DNA of 64,000 bases, taken from contig JBLIRR010000008.1 of NCBI GenBank assembly GCA_049472395.1, positions 62,001-126,000 of the forward strand, given 5' to 3'. This document shows positions 52,203 through 62,329 of the stretch, piece by piece (position 1 is the stretch's first letter; each line of letters starts with the position of its first letter). Source of the DNA: JBLIRR01 sp049472395. GTDB taxonomy: Bacteria; SZUA-182; DTGQ01; JBLIRR01. The translations under genes and the position numbers were made by a program. The notes beneath the pieces are model-generated. The model had not been told where the DNA came from. It saw nothing but the letters and a program-made list of their open reading frames with translations, and made no database searches.

Positions 52203-53636
52203 ATGAAAATGAAGAGAATAGATCAGGAAAAAGAAAAATTAAGAAAGAAAAAAGTCCTGGTTGTTGGTGCAGGCCGTTCGGGGATTTGTGCTGCAAATTT
52301 ATTAAGGATGATAGGCTGTCGCGCAACACTGAGTGAACATAGTCCTGATTCCCATAAGGGGAGGCTTTTAAAGCGGATGGAATCGAAGGGGGTCAGGGTA
52401 GAGATTGGGCCACACAAGGAATCAATTTTTTGTGAACATGATTTGATCGTGTTAAGCCCAGGAGTTGATCCGAGCATTTTTGCGTTGCAAAAGGCACGCT
52501 CAGAGAATATTCCAATTATTAGTGAAGTTGAGCTTGGCTTTCGCCTGATACAACAGCCTGTAATAGCCATAACGGGGACAAACGGGAAAACGACCACAAG
52601 CACGTTACTCGATGAAATATTCAGGCAGGCTCGGATAAAAAGCTTTCTTGGAGGTAATATCGGGACCCCATTAGTGCAAGCTGCTATGAATGATCAGGAT
52701 TATGCGTATATTATCGCTGAAATAAGCAGTTTTCAATTGGAAGCTATCACGTCGTTCGCTCCCCATATCGCGGCGGTGCTGAATTTTAGTCCTGATCATT
52801 TAGACAGGTATGAATGCTTTTCCGAGTATATTCAGACCAAGGGTAATATTGTGAAGTATCAGACAATGGATGATTATCTCATATTAAATGCCGATGATGT
52901 CCAGGTAGCTTCACTGGCTTTTAAGTCTCGTTCGAAAGTGTACTATTTTAGCCAGAGAAAAAGGGTATTTCCGGGGATATTCATCTTCCGGGACTGGATA
53001 CATCTTTGTCCTTATAATGCAATGGAGCACAGGATAATAGATGTAAAAGAGCTTAGCTTAAAAGGGAGGCATAATTTAGACAATGTAATGGCGGCATCTC
53101 TTGCCGCCTATTTAGCAGATGTCCCGTTAGAGGCCATAAAAGAAGCAGTGAGGAAGTTTAAACCACTTGAGCACAGAATGGAGCCTGTTGCAAAAATTAA
53201 TGGAGCGCTTTTCATAAACGATTCCAAGGGAACAAATGTAGGGGCCATGATAAAAGCGGTAGAGAGTTTTTCAGAAAAAATAGTCCTTATTGGCGGAGGA
53301 AGGGACAAAGGTGGGGATTTTGCTCCTTTAGCCGACTACATCCCCGGGAGAGTAAAAGCATGTGTCTTAATTGGTGAAGCAAAGGAGAAGATAGCAGCTG
53401 TAGCATCCTCTTACACAAAAGTTGTGCTCGCCGATGATCTTGAAGGTGCGGTAAAAGTGGCGCTAACAGAGGCTTCAGAAGGAGATATTGTGCTCTTTTC
53501 TCCGGGGTGTGCGAGTTTTGATATGTTTAAGAATTTCGAGGAAAGGGGCCGTGAATTTAAGAGGATTGTGTATCAATTAGGGAATATCAATGCCGAAATT
53601 CCTATAATTAATAACCAAAATAATATATTTGTATAA
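52203..53636 (+). CDS. murD: UDP-MurNAc-L-alanine:D-glutamate ligase
   Basis: MurD adds D-Glu to UDP-MurNAc-L-Ala. The 477 residues show the Rossmann N-terminus VLVVGAGRSGICAA, VLSPGVDPS, the ATP loop AITGTNGKTTTSTL near residue 122, LGGNIGTPL, ISSFQLE, NFSPDHLDRY and the C-terminal FINDSKGTNVGA and GGGRDKGGDF. The protein ends LFSPGCASFDMFKNFEERGREFK, typical for MurD. There is an N-terminal extension of about 16 charged residues. The stop overlaps the ftsW start by one base (TAATG). Confidence 0.96.
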   Translation: MKMKRIDQEKEKLRKKKVLVVGAGRSGICAANLLRMIGCRATLSEHSPDSHKGRLLKRMESKGVRVEIGPHKESIFCEHDLIVLSPGVDPSIFALQKARSENIPIISEVELGFRLIQQPVIAITGTNGKTTTSTLLDEIFRQARIKSFLGGNIGTPLVQAAMNDQDYAYIIAEISSFQLEAITSFAPHIAAVLNFSPDHLDRYECFSEYIQTKGNIVKYQTMDDYLILNADDVQVASLAFKSRSKVYYFSQRKRVFPGIFIFRDWIHLCPYNAMEHRIIDVKELSLKGRHNLDNVMAASLAAYLADVPLEAIKEAVRKFKPLEHRMEPVAKINGALFINDSKGTNVGAMIKAVESFSEKIVLIGGGRDKGGDFAPLADYIPGRVKACVLIGEAKEKIAAVASSYTKVVLADDLEGAVKVALTEASEGDIVLFSPGCASFDMFKNFEERGREFKRIVYQLGNINAEIPIINNQNNIFV

Positions 53637-54730
53637 TGCCGAGTAAAAGAAAATTTGACCATATATTATTTTTAACTACATTTACTCTCATGGGTATTGG
53701 AGTTGTTATGGTATTCAATGCAAGCGCCATGATTGCCGTAATGCGATATGAACAGCCATGCCATTTTTTTCTGAGAAGGCATACTATCAATTTGTGTTTT
53801 GCCTTAATTGGATTAGTTGTTGGTATTAAAATACCCTATAAGATGTGGTCTGACTTGGCGCCTTTGTTATTAATTTTATCCTTAGTAGGTTTATTGCTGG
53901 TGTTTATCCCTGGGATAGGGTGCAAAATAGGCGGAGCAAGACGATGGATACGGCTCGGTTTATTTCGCTTGCAGCCCTCGGAAATAGCGAAAATATCCCT
54001 GATTATTTATATTGCCTCTTTTATGTCTCGTAAGGGTGATAAGCTGATCAATGAGTTTCAATCCATTGCTCCGCCACTTATGGCGGTATTAGGACTCTAC
54101 TTCTTTCTGATTGTGATTGAACCGGATCTTGGCACGGCAGTCTTGATTATTATTGTTGCACTCACCATGCTTTTTGTCGCAGAGGTAAAAATGCGATATC
54201 TTCTCATTCCCACTTTGATCTTTTCACTATGTATAATATTTTTAATTTGGACAGCCCCCTATAGGGTAAGCAGGATTTTTTCTTATCTTAATCCGTATGA
54301 TGATCCGTCCGGCTCTGGATATCAATTGTTGCAATCTATTATGAGCATCGGTAGCGGGGGATTTTTTGGCCTGGGATTAGGGCATGTAATTCAGAATGGA
54401 ATACGCGTTGTGGAACCATTTACTGATTTTATCTTTGCTATTATTGCACATGAATTGGGGTTTTTGGGTAGTTTATTAATTATTTTTCTTTTTTTTGTAT
54501 TTGTATGGAGGGGGCTGTCCATCTCTTTAAAAGAAAAAAACAGATTTGCATTTTATTTGGCTGTTGGGCTTACGTGTTTAATTGGGTATCAGAGCCTGAT
54601 CAATTTGGGGGTAGTGTGTGGTCTTTTGCCCACAAAAGGAATTCCTTTGCCATTTATTAGCTTCGGAGGGTCTGCATTGCTCGTGAATGCTTTCTCCGTG
54701 GGAGTCTTGTTAAATGTGTCACAAGCTTAA
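53636..54730 (+). CDS. ftsW: Septal peptidoglycan polymerase FtsW
   Basis: FtsW is the SEDS glycosyltransferase that polymerises lipid II at the septum with FtsI. The 364-residue protein has about ten membrane helices. Typical segments are GARRWIRLGLFRLQPSEIAKI near residue 100, EPDLGTAVLI, NPYDDPSGSGYQLLQS near 220, GLGLGHVIQN, DFIFAIIAHELGFLG and LPTKGIPLPFISFGGSAL. Placement between murD and murG supports FtsW rather than RodA. The 3' end overlaps murG by seventeen bases. Confidence 0.95.
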   Translation: MPSKRKFDHILFLTTFTLMGIGVVMVFNASAMIAVMRYEQPCHFFLRRHTINLCFALIGLVVGIKIPYKMWSDLAPLLLILSLVGLLLVFIPGIGCKIGGARRWIRLGLFRLQPSEIAKISLIIYIASFMSRKGDKLINEFQSIAPPLMAVLGLYFFLIVIEPDLGTAVLIIIVALTMLFVAEVKMRYLLIPTLIFSLCIIFLIWTAPYRVSRIFSYLNPYDDPSGSGYQLLQSIMSIGSGGFFGLGLGHVIQNGIRVVEPFTDFIFAIIAHELGFLGSLLIIFLFFVFVWRGLSISLKEKNRFAFYLAVGLTCLIGYQSLINLGVVCGLLPTKGIPLPFISFGGSALLVNAFSVGVLLNVSQA

Positions 54731-55841
54731 TAAGATTACAATTCTTTTGGCAGGAGGCGGCACGGGAGGCCATATTTATCCTGGTATAGCTTTGGCCACG
54801 CAGTTTGAAAAATATAAGAATATCAAAGCTCTCATGGTAATAACCCAAAAAGAGGGGGATATCAATATTGTATCGAAGGAAGCAATTGATTATAAGACAT
54901 TGCCTTTGACAGGTATGCACTGGAATCAGATGTGTAAGGCACTGTGGTGTTCATGGGCTATTATGTCTTCTCAGAAACCTTCGTTGGTGATTGGCCTTGG
55001 CGCATATGTGTCCTTTCCAGTGGTTATAATTGCATGGATAAGGAGGATCCCTGTGTGTATTCAGGAGCAGAATTTGTTGCCGGGAATGGCAAATCGGGTT
55101 CTCGGAAGAATTGCGGAGAAAATATTTGTATCTTTCAAGCAAACACAACGATATTTCCCCCCAACCAAAACTATGGTAGCGGGAAATCCTGTACGGCCAA
55201 TAATCAGGCTTACCCAGGGGGAGAGAAAGAATTATTTACGCGAGCTTGGTCTGTGCCCGGATCGTTTTACTATCTTGGTATATGGTGGCAGCTTGGGAGC
55301 GCATTCGATCAATAAGGCAGTGATGGATGCTATTGATGTGTTAAAAGGAGAGGGCGGTGAAATCCTCGGACGGATTCAAATTATTCATCAAACGGGCGAG
55401 AAGGATTATATGATAGTCCAAAGGCATTATGTAAGGAATAATGTCGTCAGTATTGTGCAGCCTTTCTTTTTTAATATGATGCTTCTTTATGCCCTCTGTG
55501 ATTTGATTATTTCTCGCTCTGGTGCCGGCAGCGTCGCTGAGATCACTGCCGTGGGAAAACCGGCTATTGTTATTCCCTATCCTTATGCAAAGGCAGGCCA
55601 TCAGAAGGAAAATGCAAGGGCTATGGTTGAAAATGGCGCGGCTTTTATGATTGAAGATCACAGACTTGATGGAACATCCTTAGCACATAGAATTATGCAG
55701 ATGCTTGAGACACCCGGTTTGATTACTAAAATGGCGCAGGCAAGTAAATATATGGGGCATGAAGATGCTGCACTTAGTATAGTAAATGTGTGCTGTAATC
55801 TTTTATCTTTGCCCTCTGATGAGAGGAAAAAATCTTATTAA
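54714..55841 (+). CDS. murG: UDP-GlcNAc:lipid I N-acetylglucosaminyltransferase
   Basis: MurG converts lipid I to lipid II on the cytoplasmic face of the membrane. The 375-residue GT28 enzyme begins ILLAGGGTGGHIYPGIALA and has IGLGAYVSFPVVI, QEQNLLPGMANR, VYGGSLGAHSIN, IHQTGEKDY, the sugar-nucleotide site ISRSGAGSVAEI near residue 262 and IPYPYAKAGHQKENA. Length and order are standard. It starts within ftsW and ends with a one-base overlap with murC. Confidence 0.97.
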   Translation: MCHKLNKITILLAGGGTGGHIYPGIALATQFEKYKNIKALMVITQKEGDINIVSKEAIDYKTLPLTGMHWNQMCKALWCSWAIMSSQKPSLVIGLGAYVSFPVVIIAWIRRIPVCIQEQNLLPGMANRVLGRIAEKIFVSFKQTQRYFPPTKTMVAGNPVRPIIRLTQGERKNYLRELGLCPDRFTILVYGGSLGAHSINKAVMDAIDVLKGEGGEILGRIQIIHQTGEKDYMIVQRHYVRNNVVSIVQPFFFNMMLLYALCDLIISRSGAGSVAEITAVGKPAIVIPYPYAKAGHQKENARAMVENGAAFMIEDHRLDGTSLAHRIMQMLETPGLITKMAQASKYMGHEDAALSIVNVCCNLLSLPSDERKKSY

Positions 55842-57208
55842 TGTATAAAATACACAGAATTCACATGGTAGGAATAGGCGGGATCGGCATGAGCGGTATT
55901 GCAGAGATATTATATTATTCCGGTTATGAGGTAACTGGAAGTGATATAGCGGAAAGCTTTCCAGTGCATTATTTGAGGCAATTAGGCATAAGAATTTATA
56001 TAGGACATAAAAGGGAGAATATTGCAGGAGCTCAGGTAGTTGTGTATTCTTCAGCAGTTAAGGATGGAAATGAAGAGACGTATGCGGCACGGGATGCCTT
56101 GATTCCGGTAGTGCCGCGAGCTGAAATGCTTGCTGAGCTTATGCGTTCGAAATATGGGATATGTATTGCAGGGGCGCACGGCAAAACAAGTACGACTGCG
56201 ATGATATCCACTATTTTGGAGGAGGGTGGATTCGATCCCACTATTATCATAGGTGGCCGTTTGGATAGTATCGGTAGCACCGCAAAGTATGGTAAAGGGG
56301 ACTTTTTCATAGCTGAAGCAGATGAGAGTGATGGTTCATTTTTAATACTTTCACCCGCTATTGCGGTGGTAACGAATATTGACAGAGAGCATTTGGATTT
56401 CTATAAAGACCTTTCGTATATCAAGGAGGCTTTTCTGAGATTTGGCAACAGCATTCCCTATTATGGTCTGCTCCTCCTTTGCGGCGATGACGAGAATATT
56501 CAGGCAATAATGCAGGGATTTACGAGGCGTATATGGACGTATGGCCTTTCAGAGAAAGCTGATATTCAAGCGCGAGCGACTACAACTCAATGGCTGGGAT
56601 CACATTATGATCTTTATTTACACAATAAATTCTTGGGGCACATCAGATTGACATGTCCAGGAGAGCATAATATTTATAATTCATTGGCAGCTATTGGTGT
56701 TGCCCTTGAGCTTGAGGTCCCTTTCCCGGTAATACAAAATGCTCTTGAGAATTTTAAAGGCGCTGACAGAAGATTTCAGATCAAGGGAGAGGCCAATGGT
56801 ATCACAGTTATTGATGATTATGCCCATCATCCGGAAGAAATAAAAGTGACGCTCAAAGCAGCCAGAGCGGGAAGCAGCAGGCGATTGGTCGTGGTGTTTC
56901 AGCCTCACCGATATACCAGAACAATGGACCTCCTTCCTGAATTTGTGAGGGCCTTTGATGAGGCAGACATTATAATTTTGACAAATATATATTCTGCCAC
57001 AGAGAAGCCGATACCCGGAGTCCATGCAAAATCCATCATGGAAGGAATAAAGAATAATGGGAAAGAGGAGATATATTTCATTGATCGGGTAGAAGATATT
57101 CCTGCTCTTTTGATCGAAATTACTCAACCGGCAGATATTGTCATGACGCTTGGAGCTGGCAATATATGGATGGCTGCAGAGAAATTTTTAGAGAAGATAG
57201 TTACATGA
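55841..57208 (+). CDS. murC: UDP-MurNAc:L-alanine ligase
   Basis: MurC adds the first amino acid, L-Ala, to UDP-MurNAc. The 455 residues include MVGIGGIGMSGIAEIL near the start, GSDIAES, VYSSAVKDGN, the ATP loop AGAHGKTSTTAMIS near residue 108, EADESDGSFL, TNIDREHLDFY and the C-terminal IDDYAHHPEEIK and FQPHRYTRT. It overlaps murG as TAATG, and its stop overlaps the murB start ATGA. Length is normal for the separate form; no MurC-Ddl or MurC-MurB fusion is present. Confidence 0.97.
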   Translation: MYKIHRIHMVGIGGIGMSGIAEILYYSGYEVTGSDIAESFPVHYLRQLGIRIYIGHKRENIAGAQVVVYSSAVKDGNEETYAARDALIPVVPRAEMLAELMRSKYGICIAGAHGKTSTTAMISTILEEGGFDPTIIIGGRLDSIGSTAKYGKGDFFIAEADESDGSFLILSPAIAVVTNIDREHLDFYKDLSYIKEAFLRFGNSIPYYGLLLLCGDDENIQAIMQGFTRRIWTYGLSEKADIQARATTTQWLGSHYDLYLHNKFLGHIRLTCPGEHNIYNSLAAIGVALELEVPFPVIQNALENFKGADRRFQIKGEANGITVIDDYAHHPEEIKVTLKAARAGSSRRLVVVFQPHRYTRTMDLLPEFVRAFDEADIIILTNIYSATEKPIPGVHAKSIMEGIKNNGKEEIYFIDRVEDIPALLIEITQPADIVMTLGAGNIWMAAEKFLEKIVT

Positions 57209-58086
57209 TGAGACTTGCTGAGATATTTGGATCCAGATTGAAACTTGATTATCCTTTGGCAGAGGATACATCTTTAAAGATAGGGGGAAAGGCTGAAGGG
57301 ATGCTTGAGGTGAGTACTATAGATGAACTGCGACAGGTTGTGCTTCTCACCCGGGAGAGTGGTTTACCACTCAAAATTTTGGGGCATGGGACAAATATTC
57401 TGGTCTCGGATGAAGGGGTTTCGGGTCTTGTAATAAAACTAAAGGGCGATTTTTGCAGGGTGCGTAAAAAAGGGGACCATAGATTAATTCTTGGCGCAGG
57501 ATGCCCCCTGTCTCTTTTAATAGAAGAGGCGGTTCAAAAAGAATTGATGGGTCCTGAGATATTAATCGGTATTCCCGGCAGCATAGGAGGAGCGATAGCA
57601 GTTAATGCTGGGACAGACAATGGGTGTATAGGGGACATCGTTGAATCGGTCAAGATAATGACCTTACAGGGTGCTGTTATTGATAAAGAAAAAAGCGAGC
57701 TTGGATTTGGGTATAGAAGCAGCTCTCTGCAATCCGGTCAAATTATTCTGGAAGCGACTTTTTGCTTGTCCCAGGGGCATGATATAAGAGAGAGAATAAG
57801 ACAAATCCAGAATAAAAGGCGTGCGACCCAGCCATCCGGCGTAAAAACCGCCGGTTGTGTATTCAAAAACCCGGAGGGCGACTTTGCCGGCAGGCTTATA
57901 GAAGAAGTCGGATTAAAGGGCTATCAAATAGGGAATGTCAAGATCTCGGAGACACATGCGAATTTTTTTATTAATAGAGGAGGCTCTACTGCAAAGGATT
58001 TTTTAACGCTCATGGGGTATGTGCAGGAGCGTGTAAAACTCCTTCAAGGAATAGAACTTAGTCCTGAGATTGTTATTTTTAAATAG
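57205..58086 (+). CDS. murB: UDP-N-acetylenolpyruvoylglucosamine reductase
   Basis: MurB is the FAD/NADPH reductase that forms UDP-MurNAc. This 293-residue protein is the shorter type-II-like form: AEDTSLKIGGKAEGML near residue 20, LGHGTNILVSDEGVSGLVI, IPGSIGGAIAVNAG, the Tyr-Arg segment FGYRSSSLQ, KRRATQPSGVKTAGCVFKNP with the active-site Ser-like residues and ISETHANFFINRGG. I start it at ATG 57205, which overlaps the murC stop; the longer in-frame start at 57166 lies inside murC. Ddl follows eleven bases later. Confidence 0.95.
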   Translation: MMRLAEIFGSRLKLDYPLAEDTSLKIGGKAEGMLEVSTIDELRQVVLLTRESGLPLKILGHGTNILVSDEGVSGLVIKLKGDFCRVRKKGDHRLILGAGCPLSLLIEEAVQKELMGPEILIGIPGSIGGAIAVNAGTDNGCIGDIVESVKIMTLQGAVIDKEKSELGFGYRSSSLQSGQIILEATFCLSQGHDIRERIRQIQNKRRATQPSGVKTAGCVFKNPEGDFAGRLIEEVGLKGYQIGNVKISETHANFFINRGGSTAKDFLTLMGYVQERVKLLQGIELSPEIVIFK

Positions 58087-58096
58087 ATAGGGATTA

Positions 58097-59017
58097 ATGA
58101 TGAAAAATAAGAAAATCGGAGTATTAATGGGGGGGTGGTCGCCTGAAAGGGAGATTTCACTCAAGACCGGCACTGCTATCGTTGATGCCTTATGCACAAG
58201 GGGATGGAAGGCAATAGGCATAGATATGACCCGTGATATTGCCTTTATCCTAAGAGAACAGGCTATAGATATTGCCTTTATAGCTCTTCATGGACCTTAT
58301 GGTGAAGATGGGACCATACAGGGCTTATTGGATATTATGGGAATTCCCTATACAGGAGCACATGTATGTGCAAGCGCTCTCGCAATGAATAAGCTTATGT
58401 CGAAACGTATATTTCAGGCGCTAGAGCTTCCAACGCCTGATTTTTGGATCGAGGATAATCCGCATATCAATAAACTAGAGAAAGGCGGGGAAATGCCTTT
58501 TGGTTATCCTCTTATTGTGAAGCCGGCTTCTGGTGGTTCCACTATAGGAGTCAGTATTGTCAACTGCGCTACAGAGTATCACAGCGCACTTCAAGAAGCA
58601 TTTTCATATGACAGATGTGTCTTGGTGGAACAATATATCGAAGGGAGGGAGCTTTCAGTCGGCATATTAGACAATGAGGCCTTTCCCGTGATTGAGATCA
58701 GACCAAAGTCCGGATTTTATGATTATAAAGCCAAATATACACAAGGTGAAACAGAGTATTTTATTCCCGCTGAACTGGAGCCGCACTTATACAGATTTTT
58801 TCAGGAGTTGGCGGTGAAAGCATATAAAGGGCTCGGATGCAGGGGAATAGCACGAATTGATTTCCGCCTCGATAGGCAGAACAATCCTTTTATTTTAGAG
58901 CTCAATACTATTCCGGGTATGACTGAGACAAGTCTCGTCCCCAAGGCTGCAAAGCATATTGGGATGGATTTCCCGGAGTTAGTAGAGAGAATTTTGATGC
59001 AAGCTCTCGAAGGATGA
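58097..59017 (+). CDS. ddl: D-alanine:D-alanine ligase
   Basis: Ddl makes D-Ala-D-Ala for MurF. The 306-residue ATP-grasp protein has GVLMGGWSPEREISLKTG near residue 8, LHGPYGEDGTIQGLLD, YTGAHVCASALAMNK, YPLIVKPASGGSTIGVS with the ATP-binding Lys, VEQYIEGRELSVG, and the metal-binding end ARIDFRLDRQN, LELNTIPGMTETSL. Two consecutive ATGs (58097, 58100) are possible starts. It follows murB and overlaps ftsQ as ATGA. Confidence 0.96.
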   Translation: MMKNKKIGVLMGGWSPEREISLKTGTAIVDALCTRGWKAIGIDMTRDIAFILREQAIDIAFIALHGPYGEDGTIQGLLDIMGIPYTGAHVCASALAMNKLMSKRIFQALELPTPDFWIEDNPHINKLEKGGEMPFGYPLIVKPASGGSTIGVSIVNCATEYHSALQEAFSYDRCVLVEQYIEGRELSVGILDNEAFPVIEIRPKSGFYDYKAKYTQGETEYFIPAELEPHLYRFFQELAVKAYKGLGCRGIARIDFRLDRQNNPFILELNTIPGMTETSLVPKAAKHIGMDFPELVERILMQALEG

Positions 59018-59778
59018 GAAAAAAAAGAAGGATATTCAGAATTCGTTACTGGCTTATGAGCGTTATTAGTATTATAATATTAATTTTTACCTGGAAAGGA
59101 ATGAAGAGGCTCTATCACTCGGGCATGGAAAGTGATTATTTAAAAGTAAAGCAGATCGAGGTTATTGGGAACCGGCGATTTACAAAGGAGTATCTCTTAA
59201 ATCAAGCTGGGTTGGAAGTAGGGATGAATATAGTGCAGATTAATAAAGAAAAAATAATGGAGAGGCTCAACAGTCCCTGGATAGAGACGTGTTCTATAAA
59301 AAGATATTTCCCCTATGTGGTCAAGATGTGTATAAAGGAAAGAAGAGGCAGCGCCATATACCAGAGCTGTGAGGAATCGTATTTAATAGACGGAAATGGC
59401 TATTTGATCGATACAATAGATTTAGAGAAAATAGAAGTAAGGGCAAGGAATGCTCTTCCGCGTATTGAATATGATGGAGATATTAAACCGAAGATTGGGC
59501 AGGTGTGCCCACCTGCGCGGTCAGGCGTAAAGATTTTATCAGATCTAAAAAAGGAGTTTCCTGAGTTGTTGTCAAATCTTAAGAATATTAAATTATTTAA
59601 CGATGAGTACGCTGTCCTCTATGTAAAGGGATATTGTAAGAAAATATATGTGAATTTTCAGGATAAGATGAAAAAATTAAAGCTCTTAAGGAAAATAGTG
59701 AGGAATATCAAGGCAGATCATGAAAAGATAGAGTATATAGATTTAAGGTTTAAGAATAGGATTATCGTTGGTGGATAA
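59014..59778 (+). CDS. ftsQ: Cell division protein FtsQ
   Basis: FtsQ links cytoplasmic FtsA/FtsZ to FtsL and the septal synthase. This 254-residue protein has a basic cytoplasmic tail, one membrane helix at about 12-28 (YWLMSVISIIILIFTW), a POTRA domain starting with VKQIEVIGNRRFTKEYLL near residue 45, and a beta-rich domain (VKMCIKERRGSAIYQS, YLIDGNGYLIDTI). Sequence identity in this family is low, but the architecture and position between ddl and ftsA make the assignment firm. Confidence 0.9.
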   Translation: MRKKRRIFRIRYWLMSVISIIILIFTWKGMKRLYHSGMESDYLKVKQIEVIGNRRFTKEYLLNQAGLEVGMNIVQINKEKIMERLNSPWIETCSIKRYFPYVVKMCIKERRGSAIYQSCEESYLIDGNGYLIDTIDLEKIEVRARNALPRIEYDGDIKPKIGQVCPPARSGVKILSDLKKEFPELLSNLKNIKLFNDEYAVLYVKGYCKKIYVNFQDKMKKLKLLRKIVRNIKADHEKIEYIDLRFKNRIIVGG

Positions 59779-59804
59779 CCATAACTTTTCAAGGAGATTA
59801 TCCG

Positions 59805-61052
59805 GTGGTGAAAAAAGATAACATAATTGTTGGATTGGACATTGGGACAAGCAAGATATGCTGTATTATCGGAACATGCACTGCTGACAATGAGGTGGAG
59901 ATAATCGGATTTGGTATACATCCATCGTATGGCTTGAGAAAAGGTGTAGTAGTAAATATTGAAAGCACTGTAGAATCAATAAAGCAGGCGGTACAAGAAG
60001 CTGAGCTTATGGCTGGCGTAAATGTTGATTCGGTGTATGTGGGAATTGCCGGAGGCCATATAAGGGGGATTAATAGCCGAGGGGTTATTGCGGTCTCCGG
60101 AAAAAATAGAGAGATTACTGAAATGGATGTTGAAAGGGCTATTGAAGCAGCCAAAGCTGTTGTTATGCCCGCAGATAGAGAAATATTACATGTACTGCCG
60201 CAAGAATTTATTATTGATAATCAGGATGGCATTAAGAAGCCTCTCGGCCTATATGGCGTTCGCCTTGAAGTCCACGTCCATATTGTCACAGGTGCAGTAA
60301 CTTCTGCCCAGAATATCATTAGAAGCGTGAACCGGGCGGGCATAGAGGTAAAGGATATTGTCCTTGAGCAGATTGCTTCATCAGAGGCTACTGTTACCCA
60401 GGAAGAGAAAGATTTGGGGATCGTGGTGGTGGATATCGGCGGTGGGACGACTGATATCGCGACTTATATAGAGGGCAGTATATGTCACAGCAGTGTAATA
60501 TCCCTCGGGGGGGATCATTTTACAAAGGATATCTCAATAGGGCTACGAACACCTTATCCGGAGGCGGAAGAAATAAAGGTCAAGTTCGGATGCGCGCTCA
60601 GTTCCATGATCAATGAGGATGAGATCATTGAGGTCCCCAGTGTAGGGGGGAGAAAACCAAGAGCCATATCTCGTCAAATTTTAGCTGAGATTATCGAACC
60701 TCGCGCAGAAGAGTTGCTTGAGTTGATAGCGAGGGATATTCGGGAAAGCGGGAGCGAGGAATTTATTCCGGGTGGTGTGGTGCTCACGGGAGGAGCGTCA
60801 TTAATGGAGGGAATGATAGAGGTGGGAGAGCAGATTTTTGATCTGCCGGCACGAATAGGCTATCCGATCAAAATCGGGGGGCTCAAGGATGCCGTCAATA
60901 GCCCTGCGTATTCAACGGGCGTCGGTCTTCTTCTCTTTGGGGCCAGTGCGTTAGCTCAGAATAAACGGGGACATTTCAAACGATCATTAAGGGGGGGTAA
61001 GTTTTCGTCTGTTCTCGAACGGATGAAAGAATGGTTTAATGAACATTTTTAA
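59805..61052 (+). CDS. ftsA: Cell division protein FtsA
   Basis: FtsA is the actin-like protein that tethers FtsZ to the membrane. The 415 residues start with GLDIGTSKICCIIG, the phosphate-1 loop. The SHS2 (1C) region around 80-165, VVDIGGGTTDIATYIEG near 205 (phosphate 2) and VVLTGGASLMEGM near 325 follow. The end FSSVLERMKEWFNEHF is a basic amphipathic helix, the membrane-targeting sequence. A GTG start at 59805 lies eight bases after AAGGAG. A second GTG directly after it is also possible. Confidence 0.96.
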   Translation: MVKKDNIIVGLDIGTSKICCIIGTCTADNEVEIIGFGIHPSYGLRKGVVVNIESTVESIKQAVQEAELMAGVNVDSVYVGIAGGHIRGINSRGVIAVSGKNREITEMDVERAIEAAKAVVMPADREILHVLPQEFIIDNQDGIKKPLGLYGVRLEVHVHIVTGAVTSAQNIIRSVNRAGIEVKDIVLEQIASSEATVTQEEKDLGIVVVDIGGGTTDIATYIEGSICHSSVISLGGDHFTKDISIGLRTPYPEAEEIKVKFGCALSSMINEDEIIEVPSVGGRKPRAISRQILAEIIEPRAEELLELIARDIRESGSEEFIPGGVVLTGGASLMEGMIEVGEQIFDLPARIGYPIKIGGLKDAVNSPAYSTGVGLLLFGASALAQNKRGHFKRSLRGGKFSSVLERMKEWFNEHF

Positions 61053-61114
61053 GGCAGTAATTAACTTATTTATTAAACAATAAGCCAATTATTAGAGAAG
61101 GAGGGGTATAGTGT

Positions 61115-62314
61115 ATGTTTGATTTTGAAGATGCAGTAATAGGGGCAAAAATAAAGGTAATTGGCGTGGGTGGAGGAGGAAGCAATGCGGTTAATCGAAT
61201 GATTAATCAAAAAATGGAAGGGGTGGAGTTTATCGTGATAAACACAGACCTGCAAGCGCTTGACAATTCCCCTTCCCCCCACAAGCTCCAAATAGGAACA
61301 AAATTAACTAAAGGCCTTGGAGCAGGTGCCAATCCAGAAATTGGGAGGCTTTCAGCAGAAGAAGAATTAGATAGAATCAGAGAAATAATTGACGGAGCGG
61401 ATATGGTATTTCTCACTGCAGGACTTGGCGGAGGAACAGGCACCGGCGCATCTCCTGTTATAGCGCGCATTGCCAAAGAAACAGACGCTCTGGTGGTTGC
61501 GGTTGTAACGACACCATTTTTATTCGAGGGGAGAAAGAGAATGCGACAAGCAGAACAAGGCCTGTCTGAGCTAAAGAGCGAGGTTGATTCAATAATTACT
61601 ATTCCTAATCGGAGATTAATGGATATTATAGAAAAAGATACACCACTTTTTAAGGCATTTGATATTGCGGATCAGGTGTTACATCAAGCTGTTCAGGGAA
61701 TATCCGATTTAATAACGATTGATGGACTTATAAACCTTGATTTTGCCGACGTAAAAACAGTAATGTCTGAAAAAGGGACGGCATTGATGGGCACTGGCAA
61801 GGGTAAAGGTGAAAGAAGAGCTGTTGAGGCAACCAAGGAGGCAATATCCAGCCCATTATTGGAAGATACGCCTCTTGACGGGGCACGAGCAGTTTTATTG
61901 AATATCACCGGTGGTGATGATTTAACCCTGTATGAGATTAATGAAGCCTCAAGCGCCATAGCTGCAACGGCAAATGAAGATGCCAATATTATATTTGGAG
62001 CAGTAAAGGACTCATCGATGAAGGATGAAATCAGAGTTACTGTTATTGCGACGGGATTTGATGAGCTCAATAGAATTGAAGAAGAGGAACTCAGCGAGCC
62101 GATAAAAATCGTTCCGCCGCCACCTCCGCCTCCACAACAAGAGGATAAAGCTCAATCAATATTTACTGCGTATAAAGACAAGAAATCACATTTCAGGCCG
62201 AAGAAAAACAGGGAATATCATGAGGTCCCAAGCGATAGAATGGGTTTAGTGGATTCTCAAGATGAAGATGACGATCTTGACTTTCCTGCCTTTATGAGGA
62301 GAAAAGCAGACTAA
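61115..62314 (+). CDS. ftsZ: Cell division protein FtsZ
   Basis: FtsZ is the tubulin-like GTPase that forms the division ring. The 399-residue protein has KVIGVGGGGSNAVNRM, NTDLQALDNS, the signature GLGGGTGTGASPVIA near residue 103, PNRRLMDI and the T7-type segment NLDFADVKTVM. A Pro/Gln-rich linker near 335-345 (PPPPPPPQQ) leads to the C-terminal peptide DDLDFPAFMRRKAD, which binds FtsA and other partners. AAGGAGGGG precedes the ATG. It ends the dcw cluster proper. Confidence 0.97.
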   Translation: MFDFEDAVIGAKIKVIGVGGGGSNAVNRMINQKMEGVEFIVINTDLQALDNSPSPHKLQIGTKLTKGLGAGANPEIGRLSAEEELDRIREIIDGADMVFLTAGLGGGTGTGASPVIARIAKETDALVVAVVTTPFLFEGRKRMRQAEQGLSELKSEVDSIITIPNRRLMDIIEKDTPLFKAFDIADQVLHQAVQGISDLITIDGLINLDFADVKTVMSEKGTALMGTGKGKGERRAVEATKEAISSPLLEDTPLDGARAVLLNITGGDDLTLYEINEASSAIAATANEDANIIFGAVKDSSMKDEIRVTVIATGFDELNRIEEEELSEPIKIVPPPPPPPQQEDKAQSIFTAYKDKKSHFRPKKNREYHEVPSDRMGLVDSQDEDDDLDFPAFMRRKAD

Positions 62315-62329
62315 AAAAAGAAATATCCT